DNA of 64,000 nt from Bacteroidota bacterium (GTDB lineage: Bacteria; Bacteroidota; Bacteroidia; Chitinophagales; Chitinophagaceae), in contig JAEZZY010000019.1 in the NCBI GenBank assembly GCA_023418315.1, positions 96,480-160,479 on the forward strand, given 5' to 3'. The position numbers and the translations under genes are program-made. Shown here in pieces: positions 34,727 to 43,851 of the stretch. Every line of letters starts with the position of its first letter. Positions within the stretch are counted from its first letter, which is position 1. A model generated the notes under the pieces. It searched no databases and was not told the DNA's origin. It worked only from the letters and a program-made list of their open reading frames with translations.

Positions 34727-36652
34727 ATGAAAAAGCGCTATAGTATTTTCCTTTTTTTTCTCTGGGCTTTTATGAGTGATACCGCTACGGCACAATTGAG
34801 CTATGCGGATAGTATGCAGCGGAAAATAGCCACGCAGAAAAACGATTCTACCAAAGCACTAGATGCACTGAAACTCGCATTTCACTATATCTTCAACGAC
34901 TCTGCACAATCCAAAAAATACATCAATATGGCATTGCGCATATCGCTGGAAAAAAACATCCGCTATGCAGAAGTGAATGCCTATAATGTGAACGGAATCT
35001 TTTATGATATACAGGGAATGAGCGACAGCGCCTTGTATTATTTCCAAAAAGGACTGGAGGTAAATAAGCAATACGGATTTGCGGATATGGACGTGCGGCT
35101 GCTCAACAACCTCGGCATGTATAGCTGGAATAAAGGATTTCTGACGCAAGCACAGACGTATTTTTTTGAAGCTATAGATAAAAATTCCTTAGTAACGGAT
35201 ACCGGAAAACGGCAGGATGAAAGCGCCATGCTTTCCAATATCGGGCTGATTTATCAAGAACAAACGCTCTATGAAAAAGCGCTGGAATATCACTACAAAG
35301 CGCTGACGCTGCGCCGTGCCCGGAAACTGAATCGCTATATCCCTATTTCCCTCAATAATATAGGTATTTGCTGCAGCCACCTGGACAGTATAGATAAAGC
35401 AATTACGGTTTATAAAGAGGGAATCGAACTGGCAAGAACCATAGACGATAAACGTACACTCCTTGATTTGTATGACAATCTCGCCGCTGCCTATCTCATA
35501 AAACAAGCCTATGCCGCCGCTTTAAATTTATATAGGGAAATCATTGACGGCAAAGACAAATTCAAAATACAAGATAAAGTATTGATGAATGTGGAGGCAA
35601 AAACCGCCGGTTGCTATCTTTTGCTGCATGATGTACCGAAAGCCTGGGTGCACATGAACAGAGCGCTGGACATGCTACAGCAGCAACCCGAATTGAAGCA
35701 TTATGCCAATTCTGTTTATTCCTTTGCGTCCGCACTTTATTATCAGGATAACCAACCCGAAAAAGGATTTGCCTATAGCATGATGGGGCAGGAGTTAAGC
35801 GATGAAAATGCAAAGGAAGAAAGTCTTCGCAAAACCACCGAACTGGAAGTGCAATATGAAACCAAGAAAAAAGAAGCTACCATAGCCGGACAACAATTGC
35901 GCATCGCCAAAGATCAGCGGGCTATAGCGCAGCGGAATGTAGGGCTTATCCTCATCAGCTCGGTTGCCTTGCTGGCATTTGGTGGTTTTTACCTGCTTTA
36001 TAGCCGGCGAAAAATAAAAGCAGAGAAAGAAGAAGAACAAAAAATAAACAGCGCCATTTTTGAAAGTGAGCAAAAAGAACGCATCCGCATAGCCCGCGAT
36101 TTGCACGATAGCATCGGACAAAAATTATCGGTCATCAAAATGTTGCTCTCGCAGCACACGCCGGATGAACATACGATAAAAGCCGTCAATTATCTGGATG
36201 AAACCGTAACGGAAGTGCGTAATATTTCGCATAATCTTATTCCCGAAATACTGCATTTCGGATTGGTGAATGCCATAGAATCCCTTGCCGATACCCTTAA
36301 CAGCACAGAAGATATTCATATAGACCTTGCGGTAGATGAAGCCACACAACAACTGAAACTTCCCCGCCAGACAGAATTATCCATCTATCGCATCATCCAA
36401 GAAATCTTCGCCAATATTTTGAAACACGCCCACACCAAATACGTGGCTATAGAAATGAAAACCTTTGCCGATCATTTGCAGATAGATATACAAGACAGAG
36501 GAATCGGCTTTCCGGCATCTGCTATAGAGCAATCGCAAGGTATCGGATGGAAGAATATTTTTGCCCGCATCCGGCTCATCAACGGCAGCTTGAAAGTGGC
36601 TTCGGATAAGAACAACGGATCGCAGTTTTTTATCAATATTCCTCTTGTATAA
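34727..36652 (+). CDS. TPR-containing sensor histidine kinase (HisKA_3/NarX type)
   Basis: 641 residues from ATG 34727, which yields a signal peptide (KKRYSIFLFFLWAFMSDTATA). Residues about 25-350 hold several tetratricopeptide repeats in the periplasm, then one transmembrane helix (NVGLILISSVALLAFGGFYLL), a coiled coil, the H-box ERIRIARDLHDSIGQKLS and an HATPase domain (FANILKHAHTKYVAIEM, DRGIGFP). Such kinases pair with LuxR/NarL-type response regulators; none is adjacent, so it is an orphan. The signal sensed by the TPR region is unknown. Confidence 0.93.
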   Translation: MKKRYSIFLFFLWAFMSDTATAQLSYADSMQRKIATQKNDSTKALDALKLAFHYIFNDSAQSKKYINMALRISLEKNIRYAEVNAYNVNGIFYDIQGMSDSALYYFQKGLEVNKQYGFADMDVRLLNNLGMYSWNKGFLTQAQTYFFEAIDKNSLVTDTGKRQDESAMLSNIGLIYQEQTLYEKALEYHYKALTLRRARKLNRYIPISLNNIGICCSHLDSIDKAITVYKEGIELARTIDDKRTLLDLYDNLAAAYLIKQAYAAALNLYREIIDGKDKFKIQDKVLMNVEAKTAGCYLLLHDVPKAWVHMNRALDMLQQQPELKHYANSVYSFASALYYQDNQPEKGFAYSMMGQELSDENAKEESLRKTTELEVQYETKKKEATIAGQQLRIAKDQRAIAQRNVGLILISSVALLAFGGFYLLYSRRKIKAEKEEEQKINSAIFESEQKERIRIARDLHDSIGQKLSVIKMLLSQHTPDEHTIKAVNYLDETVTEVRNISHNLIPEILHFGLVNAIESLADTLNSTEDIHIDLAVDEATQQLKLPRQTELSIYRIIQEIFANILKHAHTKYVAIEMKTFADHLQIDIQDRGIGFPASAIEQSQGIGWKNIFARIRLINGSLKVASDKNNGSQFFINIPLV

Positions 36653-36658
36653 AAAAAA

Positions 36659-37867
36659 TCAGTGCATAGCCCAGCCTAGCAGCAGCCAGCCGATTACAAT
36701 CAGCGGCGCCGGTATCTTGGTGAAATAAAGGATGCAGAACGTAATGAGCGTTACCACTACATTCAGCCATTCAAAAGGCATAGCCTGAAACAATACCGCG
36801 CCCGAAGCCAGGATGATGCCTACTATAGCCGCATTAATTCCTTCTAAAGCGCGGAAGATAATCACATGCTGTTTCAGATTTTGATAAAGCGGGAAAAAGA
36901 AAAACAGCAACAGCGTACTGGGCAAAAAAACCGCCACCGTAGCCGTAAGGCAGCCTAAGATTTGCCAGAAAGTTCCATAATCGCTCATGATGACGCCGCC
37001 TACAAAACTGCAAACGGAAAATACCGGACCGGGAACCGCCTGCACCATTCCGTAGCCGGTCAGCAATTCTTCGGAACTGAGCCAGGATGGATGATGCAGC
37101 GATGCAGGACGATTGACAAACTGATAAAGCATCATAGGCACAAGGGCTTGTCCGCCGCCGAAAACAATCGTCCCGAAGCGATAAAAATTTTCAAACATAT
37201 TGAACAGCCGCCTATGCTCCCAGTTGTTGCTGCGCGCTACTTCGGAGAAAATACCGGCCAGCACGAAAATCAAAAAAAACAGCCATAGATTCAGCCAGTT
37301 GATAGGCTTGGGTTTGTCCAGTTTTTTAGGAATGCGTTTGTCGCTGAAATTGCTGATAAAGCCCGCTACCACCAGTATAATGGGGAAAACCCAGGGAGAG
37401 CGGATCAGGTAAGTGGCTATAGCTGCGCCCATCATGATGAGGACGGTTGCCAAATGCTTTACGCTTTTGTTCATCATCCGGACGGCAGCATAGGCAATAA
37501 AACCTACCGACATAGGCTGCACATAGAGGAATAAATTTTTTTGAATTTCTCTGGCATTAATAAACAAAAGCAGAAACGAAAATGCGCCCATAATCACCAC
37601 TGCCGGAAGAATCCACAACAGCAGCGAGGCTACTGCCAGCGGAATGCCGCCCCGCTTCAGCGCAATGAGCACTACCGTTTGCGTAGAAGAAGGACCCGGA
37701 AGCATCTGGCAAAAAGCATTGTATTCCAGCAGTTCTTCTTCGGTTACGTCTTTTCTTTTTTGCACAAATGTCTTTACCATCATGCCCAAATGCCCTTGCG
37801 GACCTCCGAATGCCGTACAAGCATAGAAGAAGACTGCTTTCAGAAATGGTATGTGCCGTAAAAACAT
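36659..37867 (-). CDS. chrA: chromate transporter, CHR family
   Basis: About 402 residues from ATG 37867 (an upstream ATG at 37897 adds ten). Two homologous halves each carry the CHR motif: FFYACTAFGGPQGHLGMM at the start and YRFGTIVFGGGQALVPMML in the middle; EYNAFCQMLPGPSSTQ and GYGMVQAVPGPVFSV follow them. Family members export chromate, but many homologues lack demonstrated activity. It is convergent with the histidine kinase with only 6 nt between stops. Confidence 0.9.
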   Translation of the reverse strand: MFLRHIPFLKAVFFYACTAFGGPQGHLGMMVKTFVQKRKDVTEEELLEYNAFCQMLPGPSSTQTVVLIALKRGGIPLAVASLLLWILPAVVIMGAFSFLLLFINAREIQKNLFLYVQPMSVGFIAYAAVRMMNKSVKHLATVLIMMGAAIATYLIRSPWVFPIILVVAGFISNFSDKRIPKKLDKPKPINWLNLWLFFLIFVLAGIFSEVARSNNWEHRRLFNMFENFYRFGTIVFGGGQALVPMMLYQFVNRPASLHHPSWLSSEELLTGYGMVQAVPGPVFSVCSFVGGVIMSDYGTFWQILGCLTATVAVFLPSTLLLFFFFPLYQNLKQHVIIFRALEGINAAIVGIILASGAVLFQAMPFEWLNVVVTLITFCILYFTKIPAPLIVIGWLLLGWAMH

Positions 37868-37969
37868 AGCCCCAAATTGCCAGTGAAAAATAATCACAAA
37901 AATCGGTAAATCATATTCTTTCCGTTCCGCACAATGTTTATTATCTTGCGTCGCAAATCATTTCCATTC

Positions 37970-38116
37970 ATGAAAGGTTTATTACTTAGCGCCTTGTACG
38001 ACTCTGTTCAATATGGCATCGGCTCGATTCTCTGTGGAGTATTTATGATATTGATGGCTATAGAATTGATCTATGTCATGTCCAAATATTTATTGCCTCG
38101 CAAACGTAAAGATTAA
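37970..38116 (+). CDS. small single-helix membrane protein
   Basis: 48 residues from ATG 37970 with one transmembrane helix (ILCGVFMILMAIELIYVMS) and a basic tail (LLPRKRKD). It ends 5 nt before pdxH on the same strand, suggesting co-transcription. No family recognised; function unknown. Confidence 0.6.
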   Translation: MKGLLLSALYDSVQYGIGSILCGVFMILMAIELIYVMSKYLLPRKRKD

Positions 38117-38121
38117 TCCTC

Positions 38122-38769
38122 TTGCCGCTGTCATCTCACGATATAGCCGCCATCCGTACCGATTACCGCTTAGCCGCACTGGATGAAACCAGCGCCGGCA
38201 GCGATCCGTTTGCTTTTTTCTCCAAATGGTTTGAAGAAGCGCGTACTGCTGCTATAGACGAGGTAAATGCCATGACCCTGGCTACCTGCGATCAGGAAGG
38301 AAAGCCCCACGCAAGGATTGTATTGCTGAAAGGACTGGAAGAAGAAGGCTTTGTTTTTTTTACCAATTATGAAAGTGTAAAAGGACAAAATTTAAAACAA
38401 AACCCTCATGCGGCATTGGTTTTTTTCTGGAAAGAACTGGAACGGCAAGTGCGTGTAGAGGGCATCGTCGAAAAATGTTCCGGCAAGATAAGCGATGATT
38501 ATTTCCACTCCCGCCCCGAAGGAAGCCGCCTCGGCGCCTGGGCAAGTCCGCAAAGCAAGATTATAGAAAGCCGTGAAATTTTGGATAAAAACTATGAACG
38601 ATATCAATCCGAATTTTCGGAAACCATTCCCCGCCCGCCGCATTGGGGAGGATATGTATTGCAGCCGCAGCACATAGAATTTTGGCAGGGCAGAAGCAGT
38701 CGTATGCACGACCGTATCGTCTTTGAAAAAAACGGTGCAGCGTGGAAACGCTTTAGGCTGGCGCCATAG
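38122..38769 (+). CDS. pdxH: pyridoxamine 5'-phosphate oxidase
   Basis: 215 residues. AMTLATCDQEGKPHARIVLLKG, FFTNYESVKGQNLKQNPHAALVFFW and WASPQSKIIESRE are the FMN- and PLP-site blocks of PdxH, and the C-terminal RLAP is standard. It oxidises PMP or PNP to PLP. The start is TTG at 38122; no ATG lies in the conserved N-terminal stretch, so the non-ATG start is likely real. Confidence 0.95.
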   Translation: MPLSSHDIAAIRTDYRLAALDETSAGSDPFAFFSKWFEEARTAAIDEVNAMTLATCDQEGKPHARIVLLKGLEEEGFVFFTNYESVKGQNLKQNPHAALVFFWKELERQVRVEGIVEKCSGKISDDYFHSRPEGSRLGAWASPQSKIIESREILDKNYERYQSEFSETIPRPPHWGGYVLQPQHIEFWQGRSSRMHDRIVFEKNGAAWKRFRLAP

Positions 38770-38898
38770 AAATTCCTTTTCGTTTATTTATTTTTTACTT
38801 GTGGCATTAGGCGATGCACGCCTGAGTTTCTTGTTGTATTTTCTCTAAGCGCCTGCGATTTTTCATCGTTTGTTCTTTTTTGTAGTTTACAGAAATAC

Positions 38899-39279
38899 TT
38901 ATACTAATCTCAAAAGCAAATTCCCATCAATACCTAATATTTGATTGAGTGCTTTAAGAAAGGATAAGGTAGGTTTTCTTTTGCTGTGCATGATTTCAGA
39001 AAGCTGTGTATCAGTAGTATTAAGCATCTTAGCCAGTTCTTTTTGCTTTAGCTTCTTTTCATACATTTTTAGCTCCAGCAAGCCTTGCAAGGTTTCCGGC
39101 ATAGGTATTTTGTAATGTACATCTTCATAAGCCTTTACAATAGCTGTAACGGCGGTAAGTTCTTTTTGTTCTTTAGCAGTAAGGTTATCAAAACCGCCTT
39201 TTTTAGTGGCAAGGGCTAACAACTTTTCCATTTCTGTTTCTGCTTGCTCAAATGCTGCTTTTGTTATCTTGGTTTCCAT
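38899..39279 (-). CDS. higA: HigA-like antitoxin, XRE family
   Basis: 126 residues. The C-terminal half is an XRE helix-turn-helix (LKQKELAKMLNTTDTQLSEIMHSKRKPTLSFLKALN). The N-terminal half is the HigA-type extension (KEQKELTAVTAIVKAYEDVHYKI). Gene order matches toxin-first higBA: a HigB C-terminal stump ends 3 nt upstream. With the toxin lost it may persist as a regulator or be on the way out. Confidence 0.85.
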   Translation of the reverse strand: METKITKAAFEQAETEMEKLLALATKKGGFDNLTAKEQKELTAVTAIVKAYEDVHYKIPMPETLQGLLELKMYEKKLKQKELAKMLNTTDTQLSEIMHSKRKPTLSFLKALNQILGIDGNLLLRLV

Positions 39280-39282
39280 ATT

Positions 39283-39405
39283 CTAAATGTTTTTGCAATC
39301 AATAGTATCATATTGTTTATGAGTACCGGCAAACCTTATGTATAGTGTTCTTTTGCTTTTTTCAACAAATGCTAACAAACTGCTGTTCGTGTTAGCGAAG
39401 CGCAT
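39283..39405 (-). pseudogene. higB: C-terminal stump of a HigB-type mRNA interferase
   Basis: Reading the minus strand to a TAG at 39283-39285 gives LLAFVEKSKRTLYIRFAGTH and then KQYDTIDCKNI, the conserved last strands of HigB/RelE toxins. Upstream sense stops at a TAG at 39412-39414, so only about 32-40 residues of a usual 95-105 remain. The gap to the higA ATG is 3 nt, exactly the spacing expected of an intact higBA operon. Most likely a 5' deletion. Confidence 0.8.
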
Positions 39406-39414
39406 CCCGAACTA

Positions 39415-39504
39415 CAGATAAAAGTAGTTTGCAATTTGCAAAAACCACGGATTGAAAATTCTTTTTTATCTGTTCTTAGAAATTGCAAATTCCAAAGAAC
39501 CATG
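39415..39504. other. gap between higB stump and SIR2 gene
   Basis: About 90 nt. CAGATAAAA at 39415-39423 is inverted as TTTTATCTG near 39464-39472. The region could mark the deletion joint that removed the 5' end of higB. No gene is visible. Confidence 0.4.
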
Positions 39505-40770
39505 TTAAGATGGTCGGGAGATATATTGCATAATGGCTTTATACTCTCCCGGTGTTACCTTGGTTATGTCGTTTTTTATATAAATAGCATTGTACTTATC
39601 TATTAATTTCGTATTGGGTCTATAAGGGTCAATAACTACCATCTTTTTACCTTTAGAAAGAAAATGGTTTTCAAGATAATCATTGATGCCACTGTCTTTG
39701 AAGCCATACCCTATTACAACAAGCACCTCCGAGGATAGTAGGTTATTTTCAAAATGTTTAAAGAGGTTTGCATAATATGGGTCGTCTGAATAGTATCTGA
39801 TTTTATTAGTCGTGCCACTTAAAAAATCCGGCTCTACTTCGCTATGAAGTTTCATAAAATCTAATTCGCCAGTTGCCGGATTGTTAGCTTCAACATAAAA
39901 ATCGGATACGCCATAGTTAGCTTTTAAGCGTTCTCGTTTTGAACCGTCGGTATAAACGATGTTGTTGAATATACTGCCGTGTAATTTGAAGAAACAAAGC
40001 GGGGTGTCGAACTTATCAATAAATTGCTCCAACTTAACCCGATAATACTTGTGTACTCTTCTGTTAGTTCCGGCGTTGAAATCAAAACTTACCGTTCCAT
40101 AGTAAGGGGAACCCCCAAGTTTAAAGCCGTCTGAGAAATGTTGCCATAGCTTACTATGATGTCTGCCCAAATGGTCGAAAAATAAATCATGATTTAGTGA
40201 ATGCACTTTTAAATCGGTAAAGGGAATTAATGCCGCTAAAAACATTACAAAGTCTTCGTAAGGAGGATAATTCGCAAGGGACACGTCCTCAAAATACGCT
40301 CTCTTATGAAGAAGCTCAGCAATTAATTGGTTGAAGGTTCGGTTAAAATCAGCTATACAGTTAAGGCAGTCCTTTATTAAACTTTGTTGCTTGAGATGAC
40401 GCTGTTTAAATCTATTATAGAAAGCCTCTATCGCTTCCTTGTTTTGCTCGCTATAGAGATAGCCAGAATAGAAATCATAAAATGTTTCATAGTGAAATTG
40501 CTCATCTTCCTTTAATATTTCTAAGCTATAAAATTCAAGGAACTCCTGCACAAACAAACGCTCCTCCCAGCGCAGCCACCTATTGGGGTCTTCCTGCCCG
40601 TTTAAAAAAATGGACTGCATGTCTGAATGGATTAGTATCTCCGCCTCATTAATTTTTGCAAGACGCGCGTTAAGATCGGTAACGCGTGGTAGCCCTTCGG
40701 GTACGGAAAAACCTGATCCTAATAAAAATGAAACTACCGGCCTTACGTTATTAACTTGTGGTTTCTGCAT
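39505..40770 (-). CDS. stand-alone SIR2-like NAD-binding protein
   Basis: 421 residues from ATG 40770. SIR2 motifs in order: LLGSGFS (16-22, the GAGxS NAD loop), SLNHD (191-195, the T/S-x-N-x-D ribose site), FKLHGS (261-266) and GYGFKDSGIND (354-364). The middle (90-180) is helical and not recognised. SIR2 proteins of this kind act as NAD-depleting effectors in several phage-defence systems (Thoeris, SIR2-pAgo, DSR); here no partner such as a TIR, Argonaute or HerA gene is adjacent. It is probably an NADase or NAD sensor; defence is inferred from family and from its location between Hig genes and tRNA-Leu. Codon use appears AT-richer than flanking genes. Confidence 0.82.
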   Translation of the reverse strand: MQKPQVNNVRPVVSFLLGSGFSVPEGLPRVTDLNARLAKINEAEILIHSDMQSIFLNGQEDPNRWLRWEERLFVQEFLEFYSLEILKEDEQFHYETFYDFYSGYLYSEQNKEAIEAFYNRFKQRHLKQQSLIKDCLNCIADFNRTFNQLIAELLHKRAYFEDVSLANYPPYEDFVMFLAALIPFTDLKVHSLNHDLFFDHLGRHHSKLWQHFSDGFKLGGSPYYGTVSFDFNAGTNRRVHKYYRVKLEQFIDKFDTPLCFFKLHGSIFNNIVYTDGSKRERLKANYGVSDFYVEANNPATGELDFMKLHSEVEPDFLSGTTNKIRYYSDDPYYANLFKHFENNLLSSEVLVVIGYGFKDSGINDYLENHFLSKGKKMVVIDPYRPNTKLIDKYNAIYIKNDITKVTPGEYKAIMQYISRPS

Positions 40771-40775
40771 AGACA

Positions 40776-40783
40776 CAAAAATA
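40776..40783 (-). promoter_or_regulatory. -7 box directly ahead of the SIR2 start
   Basis: TATTTTTG (minus strand) ends 5 nt before the ATG at 40770, so transcription would start on or beside the start codon, giving a leaderless or near-leaderless message. The -33 side is weak. Confidence 0.45.
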
Positions 40784-40974
40784 TAATACGTTTTATAGAA
40801 TGTACCTAAAACACAATCTACTTAATCAGATAGATTACCTCGCCCCAGCTAAGCTACAATCTACATACTAAATATACCCAACAAACGGCTTTCGACCGCA
40901 TTCGTAGCACTTTTATATTGTTCGCAAGGTTACATCTACATGGCTCCGGTTAACACAAGTAGCATCACAAGGCA

Positions 40975-41029
40975 TAAAAAAACCACCTTAAAACCTCAAA
41001 GCATAGTCAGCATTGAGGTTTTAAGGTGG
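40975..41029 (-). terminator. strong terminator downstream of tRNA-Leu
   Basis: A perfect 17-bp stem (arms 40983-40999 and 41013-41029) with a 13-nt loop is followed on the minus strand by TTTTTTT. It begins 6 nt past the 3' end of the tRNA and separates it from the SIR2 gene. Confidence 0.95.
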
Positions 41030-41034
41030 CTTCG

Positions 41035-41118
41035 TGCCCAAGACCGGATTCGAACCAGCACGTCCTTGCGAACGCTGCGACCTGAACACAGTGCGTCTAC
41101 CAATTTCGCCACTTGGGC
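41035..41118 (-). tRNA. tRNA-Leu(CAG)
   Basis: Class II tRNA of 84 nt: acceptor GCCCAAG pairs with CTTGGGC, D arm GCGAAATTGGTAGACGC, anticodon arm CTGTG-TTCAGGT-CGCAG with anticodon CAG, long variable arm CGTTCGCAAGGACG and a TTCGAAT T loop. CCA is not encoded. Confidence 0.96.
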
Positions 41119-41127
41119 AAGCGGCTG

Positions 41128-41159
41128 CAAATGTACGTTACCATAACCGAACGCGCAAA
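41128..41159 (-). promoter_or_regulatory. tRNA-Leu promoter
   Basis: On the minus strand TTTG (41159-41156), a 20-nt spacer and TACATTTG (41135-41128) match the consensus. The -33 element lies inside the 3' end of the M13 peptidase gene. Confidence 0.8.
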
Positions 41160-43171
41160 CTATCTTCAAGAAACATTTTATCTCCCCGTTTCACATCGAA
41201 GGCTTCGTAAAACTCAGGCACGTTGGGGAAGGTGCCGTTTACCCTGTATTTTGCCGGTGAATGCACATCTGTAAGTACTCTGCTGGCAAGCTGCTCTTCA
41301 CGAATGGAATAAAGCCAGCCCAGAGCATAACCGAGAAAATAACGCTGTAACGCATTGAACCCGCCGATTTTTTCATTCTTTTTATAGGCTTCCGTTGTCT
41401 TGAACGCATCCAGACCGATAAGGATACCGCCGAGGTCGGCAAGGTTTTCGCCCAGCGTAGCGCGTCCGTTTAGGTGAATGGTATCCACCGGCACAAACCC
41501 GTTAAATTGCTTTACCAGCACAGCGGCACGTTTGTTAAACTCTTCTTCGTCTTTGGGTGTCCACCAGTTTTTCAGGTTGCCATACGCATCATATTGCCTT
41601 CCCTCATCATCAAATCCGTGCGTGATTTCATGCCCTATGGTGGAAGCTGCGGCATAGCCATATACCAGTGCATCATCCAGTTCTTCATCCCTATAGCCCG
41701 GCACGGTAAAGATGCCTGCCGGCAAAACGATTTCGTTGTTGGAAGGATTGTAATAGGCATTGTAGGTTTGCGGCGTCATGTCCCATTCTGTACGATCCAC
41801 GGGCTTTCCGAGTTTATTCAGCGAATAATTATTCCACCATTCATTCACGCGCAGCATGTTGGCAGCATATCCGTTTTTTTCGATTTTTAGGGAAGAAAAA
41901 TCTTTCCATTTATCGGGGTAGCCTACTTTTTTTGAAATTTTGCTGAGCTTGTGGATGGCTTTCTGTTTGGTACTGTCCGTCATCCAGTCAAGTTTTTCGA
42001 TACGGGCTTTATAGGCTACCCGCACGTTTTCCACCATGTCTTCGTAGCGTTTTTTGGCTTTTTCATTAAAATATTCTTTGGCAAATAATTGTCCCAATGC
42101 CTCGCCTATGGCTGTTTCTTCCACATCCAGCACGCGCTTCCAGCGGGGACGCATTGCCTGTGCGCCACGCAGCGTCTTGCCATAAAAATCGAAATTAGCC
42201 TGCACAAAATCGTTGCTCAGATAGGTGCAGAAACTATTGACAAGATGAAAGCTGAGATAGTCTTTGAGGATGGGTAATTTTTCGTTTTTCATCAGCAAAT
42301 CCAGTTCCTGCAAAAACTCCGGCTGCCCGATAATCACACTGTCTATGCTATGAACACCAATGGTTTTTAGGGTTTGCTCCCAGTTGCTGTTGGGGTATTT
42401 TGCGGCAAGAGTGGTTATTGCCATTTTATTATAATTCCTATAGGGATCGCGGAGGTCTTCGAGTTTGCGGGATGTTGCAGCCAGCTTTTTCTCGAAGGCT
42501 ATGATGCCGGCGGCTTTGGCAGCGGCAGTTTCCTGGTCCTCGCCCATTAGCAAAAATAACCGGGTGATATAGGCGGGATAGGCTTCGCGTATTTTGGTGG
42601 TGCGGGCATCCGTGTGAAAATAATAATCCCGGTTGGGCAGCCCCAGTCCTCCTTGAAAAATATAGTATGCCATTTGTTCGCTCTGCATCTGGTCTTGCCC
42701 CACTCCTTCGGAATAAAATACTCCGATGCCGTGGCGGTGCAATTGTGCTGCATAGTCGGGAATCTGTTGATGGTTTTGCAGTGCGGCGATTTCGTTGAGT
42801 TTTTCCTGCAAAGGATTAAGTCCGTCTTGTTCTATAGCCGTGGTGTCCATACCGCTTTGCCAGAAATTGCCGATCATTTTGGAAAGGGCATCGTTGTTCT
42901 TTACGGCTTCTTCGTTAATGGCAAGTTTGCGCTTGTAAAGCTCTTCATTCACGAGGTTGGCAATGCCCCAGGCGGATTCCTCGGCGGGGATGGGGTTATT
43001 CCCGATCCATCCGCCATTTGCAAATTGAAAAAAATCCTCACCGGGACGTACCGTTGTGTCTATGTTTGATTTTAAAATATCTTCTTTATGGGAAGATGTA
43101 GCGGTCGGCTCATTATTGCAGGAGTATAGGAAGGCGGCTACCGTAAAGGCAAGCAGGAATTGCTTTCTCAT
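41138..43171 (-). CDS. M13 (neprilysin-like) zinc endopeptidase lipoprotein
   Basis: 677 residues with a lipoprotein signal (LLAFTVAAFLYSC). M13 motifs: NAYYNPSNNEIVLPAGI, the zinc site HEITHGFDDEGRQYD and ENLADLGGI with the third ligand. The family cleaves short peptides; bacterial PepO forms are outer-membrane or periplasmic. Its 3' end carries the tRNA-Leu promoter on the same strand, 19 nt before that tRNA. A TATTTTTG box (43197-43190) may drive it. Confidence 0.95.
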   Translation of the reverse strand: MRKQFLLAFTVAAFLYSCNNEPTATSSHKEDILKSNIDTTVRPGEDFFQFANGGWIGNNPIPAEESAWGIANLVNEELYKRKLAINEEAVKNNDALSKMIGNFWQSGMDTTAIEQDGLNPLQEKLNEIAALQNHQQIPDYAAQLHRHGIGVFYSEGVGQDQMQSEQMAYYIFQGGLGLPNRDYYFHTDARTTKIREAYPAYITRLFLLMGEDQETAAAKAAGIIAFEKKLAATSRKLEDLRDPYRNYNKMAITTLAAKYPNSNWEQTLKTIGVHSIDSVIIGQPEFLQELDLLMKNEKLPILKDYLSFHLVNSFCTYLSNDFVQANFDFYGKTLRGAQAMRPRWKRVLDVEETAIGEALGQLFAKEYFNEKAKKRYEDMVENVRVAYKARIEKLDWMTDSTKQKAIHKLSKISKKVGYPDKWKDFSSLKIEKNGYAANMLRVNEWWNNYSLNKLGKPVDRTEWDMTPQTYNAYYNPSNNEIVLPAGIFTVPGYRDEELDDALVYGYAAASTIGHEITHGFDDEGRQYDAYGNLKNWWTPKDEEEFNKRAAVLVKQFNGFVPVDTIHLNGRATLGENLADLGGILIGLDAFKTTEAYKKNEKIGGFNALQRYFLGYALGWLYSIREEQLASRVLTDVHSPAKYRVNGTFPNVPEFYEAFDVKRGDKMFLEDSLRVRLW

Positions 43172-43350
43172 TGATTCTTTTTAAGGGAGCAAAAATAGCG
43201 TTTTGAAAAAGAGAAAAAAGGGTATAAATAAGGTTGTTTTTTACTGCCTCAGAAAGATGCGATGCTCGTTCCCGTTATTTATAACTCTATACCGCAACCT
43301 GTATATTTGCAGCTATAAACAAGTAAGGATTATCGTAAACATTCGCTTTC

Positions 43351-43851
43351 ATGATTCGCATAGGGAAAATAGCCGCTACGCACGGATTGCAGGGAGATAT
43401 AGTACTGGCTCATATACTGGATAAAAAAGGCTGGTTGAAGAAAAACGAGGTGCTGTTTCTGGAGCTGAATAAGGGAAGTTTTATTCCTTTTTTTGTGGTA
43501 CAGATTAAAGCAGATAAGGAAGAAGAATGTGTGCTGAAGCTGGAAGATATAACCACTATAGAGGCAGCCAAAAAACTCATCGGCAAGCAAGTGTATGTGG
43601 AAGATGCAATTTTGGAAAAACAAAAAACCGATACGCCTTTGCTATGGACAGGCTTCACGATTATAGATCGGAAGCAAGGGGAGATAGGAACGATAAAGGA
43701 GGTAATGCAGACAGCACATCAATGGCTTGCTTCCGTAAACTATAACGGCCGGGACGTACTCATCCCTCTGGTTCCGGAAATGATACTCGACCTGAATGTG
43801 CGTAACAACTATATCCGTATGGATTTGCCCGAGGGGTTGCTGGATGTGTAA
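43351..43851 (+). CDS. rimM: ribosome maturation factor RimM
   Basis: 166 residues: IRIGKIAATHGLQGDIVL at the N-terminus, a two-domain layout, and the PRC-barrel ending LIPLVPEMILDLN. RimM assists 30S maturation at the 3' head domain. TATATTTG at 43302-43309 is a likely -7 box. Usually near rpsP and trmD, which are absent here. Confidence 0.95.
   Translation: MIRIGKIAATHGLQGDIVLAHILDKKGWLKKNEVLFLELNKGSFIPFFVVQIKADKEEECVLKLEDITTIEAAKKLIGKQVYVEDAILEKQKTDTPLLWTGFTIIDRKQGEIGTIKEVMQTAHQWLASVNYNGRDVLIPLVPEMILDLNVRNNYIRMDLPEGLLDV

Noticed and set aside
39505..40770. Complete Thoeris or SIR2-Argonaute system
   Set aside because: No TIR, Argonaute or HerA gene is adjacent; only a single SIR2-like gene is seen.
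40940..41146. Open frame across tRNA-Leu
   Set aside because: Antisense to the tRNA and its terminator stem.
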